Shown: positions 46,462 to 54,217 of the stretch, one piece after another
Layout: every line of letters starts with the position of its first letter
How positions within the stretch are numbered: the first letter of the stretch is position 1
Source: Candidatus Geothermocultor quzhuomuensis
Lineage (GTDB): Bacteria; Actinomycetota; Aquicultoria; Geothermocultorales; Geothermocultoraceae
Direction: 5' to 3'
NCBI GenBank assembly: GCA_015711795.1
Contig: JACVJC010000001.1
Span: 1 to 64,000, forward strand
Length of the DNA: 64,000 nucleotides
Notes under the pieces: model-generated
Databases searched by the model: none
Told to the model about the DNA's origin: nothing
What the model saw: the letters and a program-made list of their open reading frames with translations, nothing else
Made by a program: the position numbers and the translations under genes

Positions 46462-47135
46462 TATCTAACCTCATCATAGAACCTCTTTAATTTTTCTGGT
46501 GGGATTCCAAGTAAATAGCTAAGTCGAATAAACCACATCAAAATGATGGTTTTCAAGACGCCTTTCTTTTCCCACCGTCGGGCTGAGGAAGTAACTTTTA
46601 AAGGGATTCTTACTACTTTTCCGAAGCGCTTGAGGCGGCGGGCAAAGTCAAGGTCTTCCATTATAGGAAAATCTTTGAATCCTCCCATCTCTTCAAATAC
46701 TTTTTTTCGGACAAAAATGGCTTGGTCACCCGTAAAACCGGAAGTAATTCTGTCTCGAAAATTTATTCCCAAGGCAATAATTTTGTATATCAACCTTTTA
46801 TTATCGAGAAAAATTTTAAATCTTCCTCCAATGATATTTTGATTAGAAAGTGCTTTTTCAATTGCTTCAATCGCTCTAGAAGGTAAAAAAGTATCAGCGT
46901 GAAGAAAAAGAAAAATATCACCTTTAGCAACTTTAGCTCCTTGATTCATTTGGTTTGCCCGACCAGTGTTAGTGCAAATAACTTTAGCAAAACTAGAAAC
47001 AGCTTGGACTGTTTGGTCAGTACTTCCACCGTCAACAACGATAACTTCGAAGTTACCCGAAAGTAATGAAAGCTGTTTTAAAAAATCCTTTATAATTTGC
47101 TCTTCGTTAAGAACGGGAACGATAATCGAAATCAC
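46461..47135 (-). CDS. Family 2 glycosyltransferase, arsenosugar-associated type
   Basis: GT-A fold glycosyltransferase of 224 residues. SIIVPVLNEEQ begins the domain, VVDGGSTDQT binds the nucleotide, FLHADTFLP carries the metal-binding DxD-type motif and PIMEDLDFARRLKRFG the late acidic motif. Its sequence style fits the TIGR04283 group, annotated as associated with arsenosugar synthesis; that assignment is from memory of the family and not from a search. Start GTG 47135 overlaps the end of the upstream membrane-protein gene. It would glycosylate a product of the fusion enzyme. Confidence 0.85.
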   Translation of the reverse strand: MISIIVPVLNEEQIIKDFLKQLSLLSGNFEVIVVDGGSTDQTVQAVSSFAKVICTNTGRANQMNQGAKVAKGDIFLFLHADTFLPSRAIEAIEKALSNQNIIGGRFKIFLDNKRLIYKIIALGINFRDRITSGFTGDQAIFVRKKVFEEMGGFKDFPIMEDLDFARRLKRFGKVVRIPLKVTSSARRWEKKGVLKTIILMWFIRLSYLLGIPPEKLKRFYDEVR

Positions 47136-47586
47136 TTTTTAGCTCCTTGCTTGAAAAGGAATTTAAAAAGCAAAATACGAGCCTTAATATTCCTAGTGTG
47201 AAAAAAATTAAGATTGACCAAGAAATGATAGGCAAGTTTATTTTAGGAAGTTTTAATCCATCACGGACAAGAATTGGTAAAACGACAAAAGGCCCGTCAA
47301 GGTTTGAGAAAAGACTACCCGCAGTCAAAATTGTTAAGGCCCAAAAGGATAACTTAAAGAAAGAAGAAATTGAATTTGGAAATAACTTTTGATGGTGACG
47401 AAAACTTTGAATTATAAAGAAAAGAAAGCTGGTTATTATTCCGATTGGAAGAAAGATTGTTGTATTTATTCTCATATCGAGGTAGGTAATTTTCATCAAA
47501 AACCAGCTAATATCTAAGCCAGTGAAGAAACCAAAGAATAAATGGAGGAAAAGGTAGTCAAGTTTTTTTATTATAGAATTTTTCAT
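47107..47586 (-). CDS. Four-helix membrane protein of unknown function
   Basis: A 159-residue protein with four hydrophobic segments (about residues 12-33, 43-60, 73-96 and 121-141) and short basic loops. I do not recognise a family. AGGGGTGA precedes the ATG. It overlaps the next gene by 29 bases and lies 9 bases after the previous one, so it belongs to this operon and probably acts in the membrane with the other integral proteins encoded there. Confidence 0.75.
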   Translation of the reverse strand: MKNSIIKKLDYLFLHLFFGFFTGLDISWFLMKITYLDMRINTTIFLPIGIITSFLFFIIQSFRHHQKLFPNSISSFFKLSFWALTILTAGSLFSNLDGPFVVLPILVRDGLKLPKINLPIISWSILIFFTLGILRLVFCFLNSFSSKELKSDFDYRSRS

Positions 47587-47595
47587 AAATCACCC

Positions 47596-48030
47596 CTAAC
47601 TTAGAATTAATTTTACTGTTTCTCCCGCAGTTTCAGAAACTATTTTTTGGCAAATTCCCTTTGTTTTTTTATCGTGAAAAGAGCCACCTTGTCGAATCAC
47701 TTGGCATAAATGACTCCCGAAAGATTTTTGAAAAAATTTTTGGAGATGGTTTGAACGACGCCAAATTTCTTTCTTTTTACTTTTCCCAAGAGCAATACCA
47801 ATCAAAGTAACCCCTCCAATTAAAGCTCCACAGACATTTCCTGAAAAACCAATTCCACCTGAAAATCCTAATGTCCCGTCGATAAATTTAGGCGGTAATT
47901 CAATCTCAAGAGCTTTGGAACCACTCAAGAGCACTGATTGGGCGCAATTATAACCTTCAGCAAAATAGTTGGCTCCTTTCTCTTTAGCAAAGCGAATTTG
48001 ATTTTCTTTCTTTTTATTTTTGAAAAGCAA
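47596..48030 (-). CDS. C_GCAxxG_C_C family (redox) protein
   Basis: A 144-residue protein with the spaced cysteines of the C_GCAxxG_C_C family: AEGYNCAQSVLL near residue 27, SGNVCGALIGG near residue 79, then two further Cys at HLCQ and GICQK. Members are small, often selenoprotein or redox-like, and function is not defined. Start TTG 48030 overlaps the flippase gene end. Cysteine-rich partners in this operon fit chemistry on a thiol-binding element. Confidence 0.85.
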   Translation of the reverse strand: MLFKNKKKENQIRFAKEKGANYFAEGYNCAQSVLLSGSKALEIELPPKFIDGTLGFSGGIGFSGNVCGALIGGVTLIGIALGKSKKKEIWRRSNHLQKFFQKSFGSHLCQVIRQGGSFHDKKTKGICQKIVSETAGETVKLILS

Positions 48031-48973
48031 AGATTAATCCCCCAATCAGGCTGACCAGTGTAACAGTAAAGAAAAAAGTTAGAGAGACACTAAGAGAGTA
48101 AGCTAAAGGTAAGCCAAGTTTTGAAAAGAAGAAGACATAACTTCCCTCTCTTACTCCTAAGCCATTTATGGATACTGGAAGCATTGAGAGAGCGCTGATA
48201 ATTGGAATGAAGAGAAAGCAATAAACAGGGGAAACACTGAATCCAAAGGCTTTAAAGATAAGGATATTAATTAAAACAATCGTTATTTGAAAAGCAAGTG
48301 AGAGTAAGAGAATATAATATAAAAGCTTTTTGTTGTTAATAGAGGCTTTTAATGTCAGGCTCATTTCCTTGATGTTTTCCCAAAACTTTTCCATTTTTTT
48401 AAGTCTTTTATTGGGGATAAATTTTTCAAGTTGATATAGATTAGCGCTTAAGAAAAGAAGGGTCAAACAGAGAAAAGCAAAGGTAAAAATTAATCTTAAA
48501 AATGGTTTTGATGCTTCAAGGGAAAGAAAGACACCAATTATAGCTGTCAATCCTAAGGCAGCTGAGCCAAGAAGTCTTTCAGTAATGACCGATAAGACTG
48601 CTTGAGTTGGTTTCTCGGCTACTTTAGAGAGGTGATAAACCCTGACAACATCTCCTCCAATACTGGTTGGAAAAAAGTTGTTAAAGAAAAGGCCTACAAA
48701 ATAAAGGGGTATAAGTTTTAATAAGGGGATATTTTGCCCTTGAGCCTTAAGAATAATCTGCCAGCGCCAGGTGCTAATAATGACAGCTAAAAAAGTTAGA
48801 GATAGAGCAATGAAAAAAAGCGAAAGATTAATTTTCTTAAAAATGGTTATTAACTCAAGCAAGTTAATTTGATAAAAAACGATGACCAGAAGAAAAAAGC
48901 TAAATAGAATTCTAAGTGATTTAAAAATGAAGTTTTTATTGGCAATCTTAAAGTTAAACCAAGATTTAATCAT
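48014..48973 (-). CDS. LPG-synthase-type flippase-like membrane protein
   Basis: Integral protein of about 319 residues with some eight membrane segments, of the family named after the transmembrane part of lysylphosphatidylglycerol synthase (also seen as glycosyltransferase-linked flippases). FFNNFFPTSIGGDVVRVYHL and NGLGVREGSYVFFF are the family motifs. ATG 48973 is preferred, one base after the upstream stop and with GAGGAAAG before it; a TTG-started extension to 49012 lies inside the previous gene. It suggests that a lipid-linked product is moved across the membrane. Confidence 0.87.
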   Translation of the reverse strand: MIKSWFNFKIANKNFIFKSLRILFSFFLLVIVFYQINLLELITIFKKINLSLFFIALSLTFLAVIISTWRWQIILKAQGQNIPLLKLIPLYFVGLFFNNFFPTSIGGDVVRVYHLSKVAEKPTQAVLSVITERLLGSAALGLTAIIGVFLSLEASKPFLRLIFTFAFLCLTLLFLSANLYQLEKFIPNKRLKKMEKFWENIKEMSLTLKASINNKKLLYYILLLSLAFQITIVLINILIFKAFGFSVSPVYCFLFIPIISALSMLPVSINGLGVREGSYVFFFSKLGLPLAYSLSVSLTFFFTVTLVSLIGGLIFAFQK

Positions 48974-48974
48974 T

Positions 48975-49673
48975 TTAGCTTTCCTCATTTTTTTGAAGCG
49001 CATTTTTTTCAAAGCGCATTTTTAAGGCGCTTCCAAGGACAAGAAAAACAATAACAATGACAAAAGCCCAAAAGAGAATCTTAACTGTCCCCGTCATGCT
49101 CTGACCTAAATAAGAATAAACAATGGTGGCTGGAAGTTGACCAACACCAGTTGCTAACCAGAACCCCCAGAATCCCATAGCTGTTAAGCCACTGCCATAA
49201 CTAATAACATCAAAAGAGACTAAAGGGATTAACCTTGCTATTAAAACTGTATGTTTTCCATAGCGTTTAAAAAATTTATCAGTCATTTCGAGATTTTTTC
49301 CTCCCACTATTTTTTCAACAACTGGGCGTCCAAAAATACGGCTAATAAAAAAGCAAAGAGCTGCTCCAACCATAGCGCTGCTCCAAGAGAGAATAGTTCC
49401 CCAAAATGCTCCGAAGAGTAAACCATTAGTGAAGGTGATAACAAAAGCAGGCAGTGGAGCAATGACTGATTGAAAGACCATCAAGAGAGCAGAAATAATC
49501 GGTGCCCAAATGCCAAATGAAAGAAGATATGTTTTTAAAGCTTTTACATCAGCCTTGATTAGGATACCTGAAGCACGATTAAAAAAAGTTTTAACCTCAG
49601 GAACAAAAAAATATAAACCTAAGACAATTACCAATATAAATATAGCAAAATAAAGTTGATTTTTTTTATTCAT
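48975..49673 (-). CDS. TVP38/TMEM64 (DedA-like) membrane protein
   Basis: A 232-residue membrane protein of the TVP38/SNARE-associated group. APLPAFVITFTNGLLFGAFWG and the basic RIFGRPVVEKIVG segment are typical, with helices near 8-26, 53-75, 85-108 and 180-214. TVP38 proteins handle lipid or lipid-linked substrate movement and often neighbour arsenosugar and mercuric-reductase genes; the latter is my recollection. It begins 67 bases after the lipoprotein gene, with a perfect 10-bp hairpin between them. Confidence 0.9.
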   Translation of the reverse strand: MNKKNQLYFAIFILVIVLGLYFFVPEVKTFFNRASGILIKADVKALKTYLLSFGIWAPIISALLMVFQSVIAPLPAFVITFTNGLLFGAFWGTILSWSSAMVGAALCFFISRIFGRPVVEKIVGGKNLEMTDKFFKRYGKHTVLIARLIPLVSFDVISYGSGLTAMGFWGFWLATGVGQLPATIVYSYLGQSMTGTVKILFWAFVIVIVFLVLGSALKMRFEKNALQKNEES

Positions 49674-49698
49674 TGGCTTTTCACTTCATTTTGATAGG

Positions 49699-49729
49699 AA
49701 GGAGGGAGATTCCAATGAACTCCCTCCTT
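49699..49729 (-). promoter_or_regulatory. Intergenic 10-bp hairpin within the operon
   Basis: AAGGAGGGAG (49699-49708) and CTCCCTCCTT (49720-49729) are perfectly complementary around an 11-base loop. It sits between the lipoprotein stop and the TVP38 start. No T-tract follows on the minus strand, so partial termination, RNA stabilisation, or masking of a GGAGG sequence are all possible. Confidence 0.6.
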
Positions 49730-49740
49730 AATAAGAAATA

Positions 49741-50427
49741 TCACTTTAAAGAAAAAGTGACTACAACTCCTGTCCCATCAGGTGGTAGTATCTCTTTGTT
49801 ACCAAAAAACTTGACTTTTCCTTCATCAAAAGATTTCCATCCCCACTTAGCGTTACTAGTAATGCCAGCGGCACAACTATCCAAACAGAGAATACATCCG
49901 GTATTAAGTGTCTTTTGCCTCTCATAGTTTCCACCAAATCTTATCTCCCAGCCCTTATCTGGTTCCGCTATAATGATGTCACTCCAATTATATTCTTTAT
50001 TGCCCCAGCTAACTTTTACATTTAGGACGTCGCCTTGAACAATTGTTCCTGGAGGAGACTCTTTAGTTACATTATTCCCAGGTTTGGCTCCTATCTTAAT
50101 AAGAGCATCATGAAAATCAAGAGCTTTAGCATAGGCTTTTAATATTGCCTTGGGTCCATTGGTGCCATCTTTAAAGACAATCCCGTGGCGGGTCGGTTCA
50201 GAAAAATATTTGGCGTTAACTTCAGCATAGACATAAACTTTCTTATTTTCAGTATCAACTTTGAGAGGATTATCAATTGTTACGGGCATTTCTTTTTTAG
50301 TTTCTTTAGGAGTAACCTTCTCTTTAGGTGTTACTTCTTCAGTTTTTTTTGCAGCTTGCTGACACCCAAAAACTAAAGTTAACAAGAAAAGAGAACTGAG
50401 AAAAAAAATGAGTAGTTTTTTGTTCAC
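49741..50427 (-). CDS. YdjY-like lipoprotein
   Basis: A 228-residue lipoprotein. The signal ends in LVFGCQ (Cys22 lipidated), a Lys/Glu-rich linker follows, and the folded domain (about residues 48-228) resembles YdjY: RHGIVFKDGTNGPKAIL, the GAKPGNN turn and GCILCLDSCAAGITSN with three cysteines that may bind a metal or cluster. Start GTG 50427 follows AAAGGGGGG. It is first in the minus-strand operon, right behind a consensus promoter, and would place a metal- or arsenic-binding domain outside the membrane. Confidence 0.83.
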   Translation of the reverse strand: MNKKLLIFFLSSLFLLTLVFGCQQAAKKTEEVTPKEKVTPKETKKEMPVTIDNPLKVDTENKKVYVYAEVNAKYFSEPTRHGIVFKDGTNGPKAILKAYAKALDFHDALIKIGAKPGNNVTKESPPGTIVQGDVLNVKVSWGNKEYNWSDIIIAEPDKGWEIRFGGNYERQKTLNTGCILCLDSCAAGITSNAKWGWKSFDEGKVKFFGNKEILPPDGTGVVVTFSLK

Positions 50428-50470
50428 CCTTATCCCCCCTTTCTAGTTAAATTAGAAAAACTTATTAAAA

Positions 50471-50499
50471 ATTAAAACAATATTTATGATTTATGTCAA
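50471..50499 (-). promoter_or_regulatory. Promoter of the lipoprotein-to-fusion operon
   Basis: On the minus strand, TTGACA (50499-50494), a 17-base spacer and TTTAAT (50476-50471), about 45 bases before the lipoprotein start. It is the only strong promoter seen for the seven genes to 44326. No clear operator palindrome overlaps it. Confidence 0.75.
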
Positions 50500-50584
50500 T
50501 AAAAAATTTAAAAATGATTATAAAATAATCTTATTATAAGAGTTAAAAGCTAAGATTAAAGAATGGAAAAATGTTTGTAGTTAG

Positions 50585-51709
50585 CTATTTAAGGAGACGA
50601 CCAAGAAATGAGCGGTCTTTGTTTGCCTTAATTAAGTCAATAAAGAGTGAAACCAAGTCGGGGTCAAGTTGAGTTCCTGCTACTCTTTTCATTTCCATTA
50701 TTGCTTCTTCAAAAGAGTAGGTGCGACGGTAAGGCCGTTCTGAAGTTAAAGCATCAAAGGTGTCAGCAATTGCAATGATTCGCGAACCAAGGGGAATTTG
50801 GTTGTCTTTAATTCCATCAGGATAACCAGTTCCATCAAACCGCTCGTGGTGATGGCGGATTAAAGGGACAACCTCCTTTAAGAAATTAATTTTATTAACG
50901 ATGTTAGCCCCAATGGTTGGGTGTTTTTTTATTTGTTCAAATTCCTTTCGAGTGAGGACGCCCCTTTTAAGTAAGATTTTATCTTTAACACCAATTTTTC
51001 CGACATCATGAAGGGTAGCACCATATTTTATAATGTTTATTTCTCTCGGTGAAAGTTCAAGACTGTCAGGGAAGAGAAGGGAAAATTGGATAACTCGGTA
51101 AGAATGTCCATAAGTGTAAGGGTCTTTAGCATCAATGGCGGTAGCTATGGCTGAAATTGTATCATCGTAGGCTTGAGTAATCTCCCGGTAAAGTTTGAAA
51201 TTGTTAATAACGGTAGCTACTTGAGAAGAAATAAGGGTAAGAAGAGTCAAATCTTGTTGAGAAAATGAAAGCTGACTTTTTTTGTTTAAAACTTCAATTG
51301 CGCCAATTACCTTTCCTTTAGCAACTAAAGGGTGACAAATAATCGATTTTGTCTTGAAACCTGAAATAGCATCGACTTTTTTATAAAATCGTGGGTCGTG
51401 ATAGGGGTCATTAACAATGAGTGATTTCTTAGTTTTAATTGCCCAACCTGCAATACCTGAATCAGCTGGAATCTTTAGATGGGTAATAATATCTTTTTTT
51501 TCTCCTTTAGCAACAATAAACTCAAGCTCGTCTCCAGCTTCGTTAAGGAGAAGGATTGAGCCAGCTTCAGCTTCTAAAACTTCAGTTAATACTTCAATCA
51601 CTTCTTTAAGCATATCTTCAAGGCTTACGGTAAAATTAATTGTTTCACTAATTTTGTAAAGAAATTCGAAAAACTTTAAATTTTTAAAAGGTTTAATTGG
51701 AAATTCCAT
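50585..51709 (-). CDS. GAF and HD-GYP domain protein
   Basis: A 374-residue signalling protein. A GAF sensor domain (about residues 25-170) precedes an HD-GYP phosphodiesterase (about 185-370) with the metal-binding ATLHDVGKIG (His234, Asp235) and RFDGTGYPDG (GYP at 295-297), as in enzymes that degrade cyclic di-GMP. Both metal motifs are intact. There is no membrane segment, so it should be cytoplasmic. It stands alone on the minus strand; the GAF ligand is unknown. ATG 51709 has no strong Shine-Dalgarno. Confidence 0.92.
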   Translation of the reverse strand: MEFPIKPFKNLKFFEFLYKISETINFTVSLEDMLKEVIEVLTEVLEAEAGSILLLNEAGDELEFIVAKGEKKDIITHLKIPADSGIAGWAIKTKKSLIVNDPYHDPRFYKKVDAISGFKTKSIICHPLVAKGKVIGAIEVLNKKSQLSFSQQDLTLLTLISSQVATVINNFKLYREITQAYDDTISAIATAIDAKDPYTYGHSYRVIQFSLLFPDSLELSPREINIIKYGATLHDVGKIGVKDKILLKRGVLTRKEFEQIKKHPTIGANIVNKINFLKEVVPLIRHHHERFDGTGYPDGIKDNQIPLGSRIIAIADTFDALTSERPYRRTYSFEEAIMEMKRVAGTQLDPDLVSLFIDLIKANKDRSFLGRLLK

Positions 51710-51816
51710 GGGACTTCTTTAAAATCTTTTTAAATTTAAAATACTCTTCTTTTTATTTTATCGGCATTATTTTAAATAAATTAAGAGGAAAAGAACATAA
51801 GGGGCGAGTATTGATT

Positions 51817-51846
51817 TTGACATAGATAAAAGCGAGAGCTTAAAAT
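51817..51846 (+). promoter_or_regulatory. Probable promoter upstream of tRNA-Glu
   Basis: TTGACA (51817-51822), an 18-base spacer and TAAAAT (51841-51846). About 120 bases before the tRNA; no other downstream gene is as near. Confidence 0.6.
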
Positions 51847-51972
51847 AACATTATTCTTTTGAACCTTTTATCTTTATCAAGAAAGAGATTATTGGATAAG
51901 TTAGGTAATGCAAAGAAGACAAAAACTTATAAAAGCATAAGAAATGCGGAATAAGGTTAGTGATTTACTTAT

Positions 51973-52048
51973 GGCGCATTCGTCTAGTGGCCTAGGACAC
52001 AGCCCTCTCAAGGCTGCGACACGGGTTCAACTCCCGTATGCGCCACCA
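51973..52048 (+). tRNA. tRNA-Glu (CTC)
   Basis: Full cloverleaf: acceptor GGCGCAT/ATGCGCC, anticodon loop CTCTCAA giving CTC, T-loop GGTTCAACT, discriminator A and encoded CCA at 52046-52048. Confidence 0.96.
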
Positions 52049-52291
52049 TTAGACTTGCTTGCCTTTGCTTATGGTAACCCAACTCAAGAAGTGAGGCGAA
52101 TACTCTGAGTTTGTTAAAGGACAGAAACTATAAAAATGTAATCTCTTTTCAAAGTCACAGAGCAATTAGGCTAATTCATTTTTACTCTCGCCAATTGGAG
52201 CTTACCAACAAGTCTTTTTAATTACTACATTTTAAAAAACTTTCTAAATATTTTATTGTTTTCTCTTTTTTTGGTTTATAATTATTGTAGG

Positions 52292-53104
52292 ATGTTTTTT
52301 AAAAGGGGCCTTTTTAGTTTTTTAAAAAAAGAGATTACTTTTTCTATTCCTTCAAGTTTAATGAAAAGTGTCGAAATGACCGTTGATTTTGCTTTAGAGC
52401 ACCAGTTTACTGGAATTGAATGGGATTGCGAGCAAAATCCAATTTCTTTGGATGAGAAGGAGTTAAATTTTATAAGTACCTTAATTTCAGAGGCTCCATT
52501 AGCTTTTCGCTTTCACTTGCCTTATCGAGAAATTGAGATTGCTCATTATGATCCTTTTATTCGCGAAACTTCAATAAACTTTTTAAAAATTTATATTGAC
52601 CGAATTAGAAAGGTAGGAGGGAAGTACTTCATTTTACATTCTGGCTACTTAAATGAGGAAAGCTCTTTTGAAAATGCAGTTAGTTCAATTCTTGAAATTC
52701 GTGCGTATGCTGGTGGAAGAGGGTTTACTATTTTAATTGAGAATTTAACAAAAGGGATTACCTCAAATCCTAAAAGCTTTCTTAACTTAATAAAAATGAC
52801 TAATGCTGAGGTAGTCTTTGATGTTGGCCATGCTAATGTTTGTGCTTGGGCAAAGGATAACAGAAAAAATGCCCTTGACTTTTTAAACGAGATTAGTGTT
52901 CCTGTCTTCCATGCTCACCTCTATTGGTACGAAAACGAAGAGGAAAAACACATTGCTCCGGAAAAAATTGAAGATATATTGCCCATTATCAAGAAATTGG
53001 TTCAAAATGGATGTTACTGGTGGACCATTGAGCTGTTTAACCCCAGTGAAGTTTTGATGGTAAAAGAAATGCTCGAAACAGTCACAATAAGAAAAGCAAA
53101 TTAA
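52292..53104 (+). CDS. Sugar phosphate isomerase/epimerase-like TIM barrel protein
   Basis: About 270 residues of the xylose-isomerase-like AP-endonuclease-2 fold. FRFHLPYREIEIAHYDP, KYFILHSGYL, ILIENL, VVFDVGHANV and PVFHAHLYWY give the metal-ligating His, Glu and Asp of the barrel. The substrate is not identifiable. I chose ATG 52292; a TTG-started frame from 52256 would read through a TATAAT at 52277-52282, so the transcript may be nearly leaderless. A zincin gene follows in 18 bases. Confidence 0.85.
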   Translation: MFFKRGLFSFLKKEITFSIPSSLMKSVEMTVDFALEHQFTGIEWDCEQNPISLDEKELNFISTLISEAPLAFRFHLPYREIEIAHYDPFIRETSINFLKIYIDRIRKVGGKYFILHSGYLNEESSFENAVSSILEIRAYAGGRGFTILIENLTKGITSNPKSFLNLIKMTNAEVVFDVGHANVCAWAKDNRKNALDFLNEISVPVFHAHLYWYENEEEKHIAPEKIEDILPIIKKLVQNGCYWWTIELFNPSEVLMVKEMLETVTIRKAN

Positions 53105-53122
53105 AATTAAATTTCTAGCAAT

Positions 53123-53491
53123 ATGAAAAGAAAACGCTTTGAAGAGTTAGTAGTTAAAGTTATAGAAAGTTTTCCTTCTGAAATTCGAGAGAAGATTATT
53201 AATTTAGAAATAGTGATAGAAGATTTCCCTAGTCGTGATACTTTGTCTTCTCTTGGTTTAAACCAGTCCGTGCCCCTTTTGGGTCTGTACCAAGGAGTTC
53301 CCTTAACTTGCCGAGGACACTATTACGGTAATGTTTTACCAGATAAAATTATAATTTTTCAAAAAGCAGTTGAGACAATCTGTCAAGGTAAAAATGATAT
53401 GGAAGTTGAGCGTCTGGTAGAACAGGTAATTAAACATGAGGTCGGCCATTATTTTGGCTTAAGCGAAAGCCAATTAAGAAAGAAAACATAA
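53123..53491 (+). CDS. Small metallopeptidase-like (zincin) protein
   Basis: A 122-residue protein of the family annotated as metallopeptidase family/possibly zinc-dependent. IKHEVGHYFGLSESQL carries the HExxH motif at about residues 105-115, and the GLYQGVPLTCRG segment is typical. No signal peptide. These proteins are common and largely uncharacterised. It follows the TIM-barrel gene closely and may share its transcript. Confidence 0.88.
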   Translation: MKRKRFEELVVKVIESFPSEIREKIINLEIVIEDFPSRDTLSSLGLNQSVPLLGLYQGVPLTCRGHYYGNVLPDKIIIFQKAVETICQGKNDMEVERLVEQVIKHEVGHYFGLSESQLRKKT

Positions 53492-53506
53492 AAACGATAA
53501 GCAACT

Positions 53507-53971
53507 TTAATCTAGTTTCTCATAAGGCAAGTAGCAGTGAAAAACAGCTCGATGAATATCTCCCTGGGAAATGATTCCGACTAGTTTTTCGTCTTCGGAG
53601 ACAATTGGTACCCTTCTTATTTTTTTAAGAATCATAAGAGAGCCTATCTTAAGAAGAGGAGTTTCAAGGGTTGCCGTAATAGCTGGGGAGCTCATAATCT
53701 CCTTGACCTTTAAATTATTCACCTCTTGGTAATTTTGCTCCATTTCTTCGAAATCCATAGCTTGGAGAGGATTGATGTAAAATTCTTCATAGGTTGGATA
53801 CATTGCTTTTAAAATATCTTTCTCTGAAACAACTCCCACTACTTTATTTTCCTCGTTGACAACAGGTAAACCAGCAAATTTATAGCGACAGATATAATAA
53901 ACTGCATTACCTACTTTCTCTTCTGGCTTTACAGTATATACAAGTTTTGTCATTACATCTTTTGCTTTCAT
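53507..53971 (-). CDS. CBS-domain pair protein
   Basis: A 154-residue protein of two CBS domains (about residues 1-60 and 78-150). The repeats begin AKDVMTKLVYTVKPEEKV and VKEIMSSPAITATLETPL, with GVVSEKDILKA and GIISQGDIHRA as the matching second halves. CBS pairs bind adenosine nucleotides and regulate other proteins. AAGGAGG precedes the ATG. It is divergent from the ilv operon, whose promoter lies about 145 bases away; whether the two are linked is unknown. Confidence 0.92.
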   Translation of the reverse strand: MKAKDVMTKLVYTVKPEEKVGNAVYYICRYKFAGLPVVNEENKVVGVVSEKDILKAMYPTYEEFYINPLQAMDFEEMEQNYQEVNNLKVKEIMSSPAITATLETPLLKIGSLMILKKIRRVPIVSEDEKLVGIISQGDIHRAVFHCYLPYEKLD

Positions 53972-54116
53972 TTTATTTACCTCCTTAATTTGATAACTTT
54001 AAAAATATTAAAATAATAACATAGAAAATTGCTTAACTAAAGTCAGTTTATTTTTTTAGTATAGTCTTTTTTGCTGCTTATTTCTCACTGCTCTTTGCTT
54101 GCAAGCTTTGTTTGCC

Positions 54117-54145
54117 TTGACATCATTTAAATCGCTGGTTATAAT
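54117..54145 (+). promoter_or_regulatory. Consensus promoter of the ilv-ser-leu operon
   Basis: Perfect TTGACA (54117-54122), 17-base spacer, perfect TATAAT (54140-54145). The leader to ilvD is only about 65 bases and shows no T-box or terminator, so any control is at initiation. Confidence 0.9.
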
Positions 54146-54217
54146 GGCAAAAATTAAGATTCCCAAGAAATTCTTTAATTCAGCTGCGGTTCCATCTAGT
54201 AGCATTAGGAGGAAGCA

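Noticed and set aside
54152-54217. T-box or leader-peptide attenuator before ilvD
   Set aside because: The leader is about 65 bases, with no T-box core and no terminator hairpin. A short frame starting in the -10 box is not rich in branched-chain codons.
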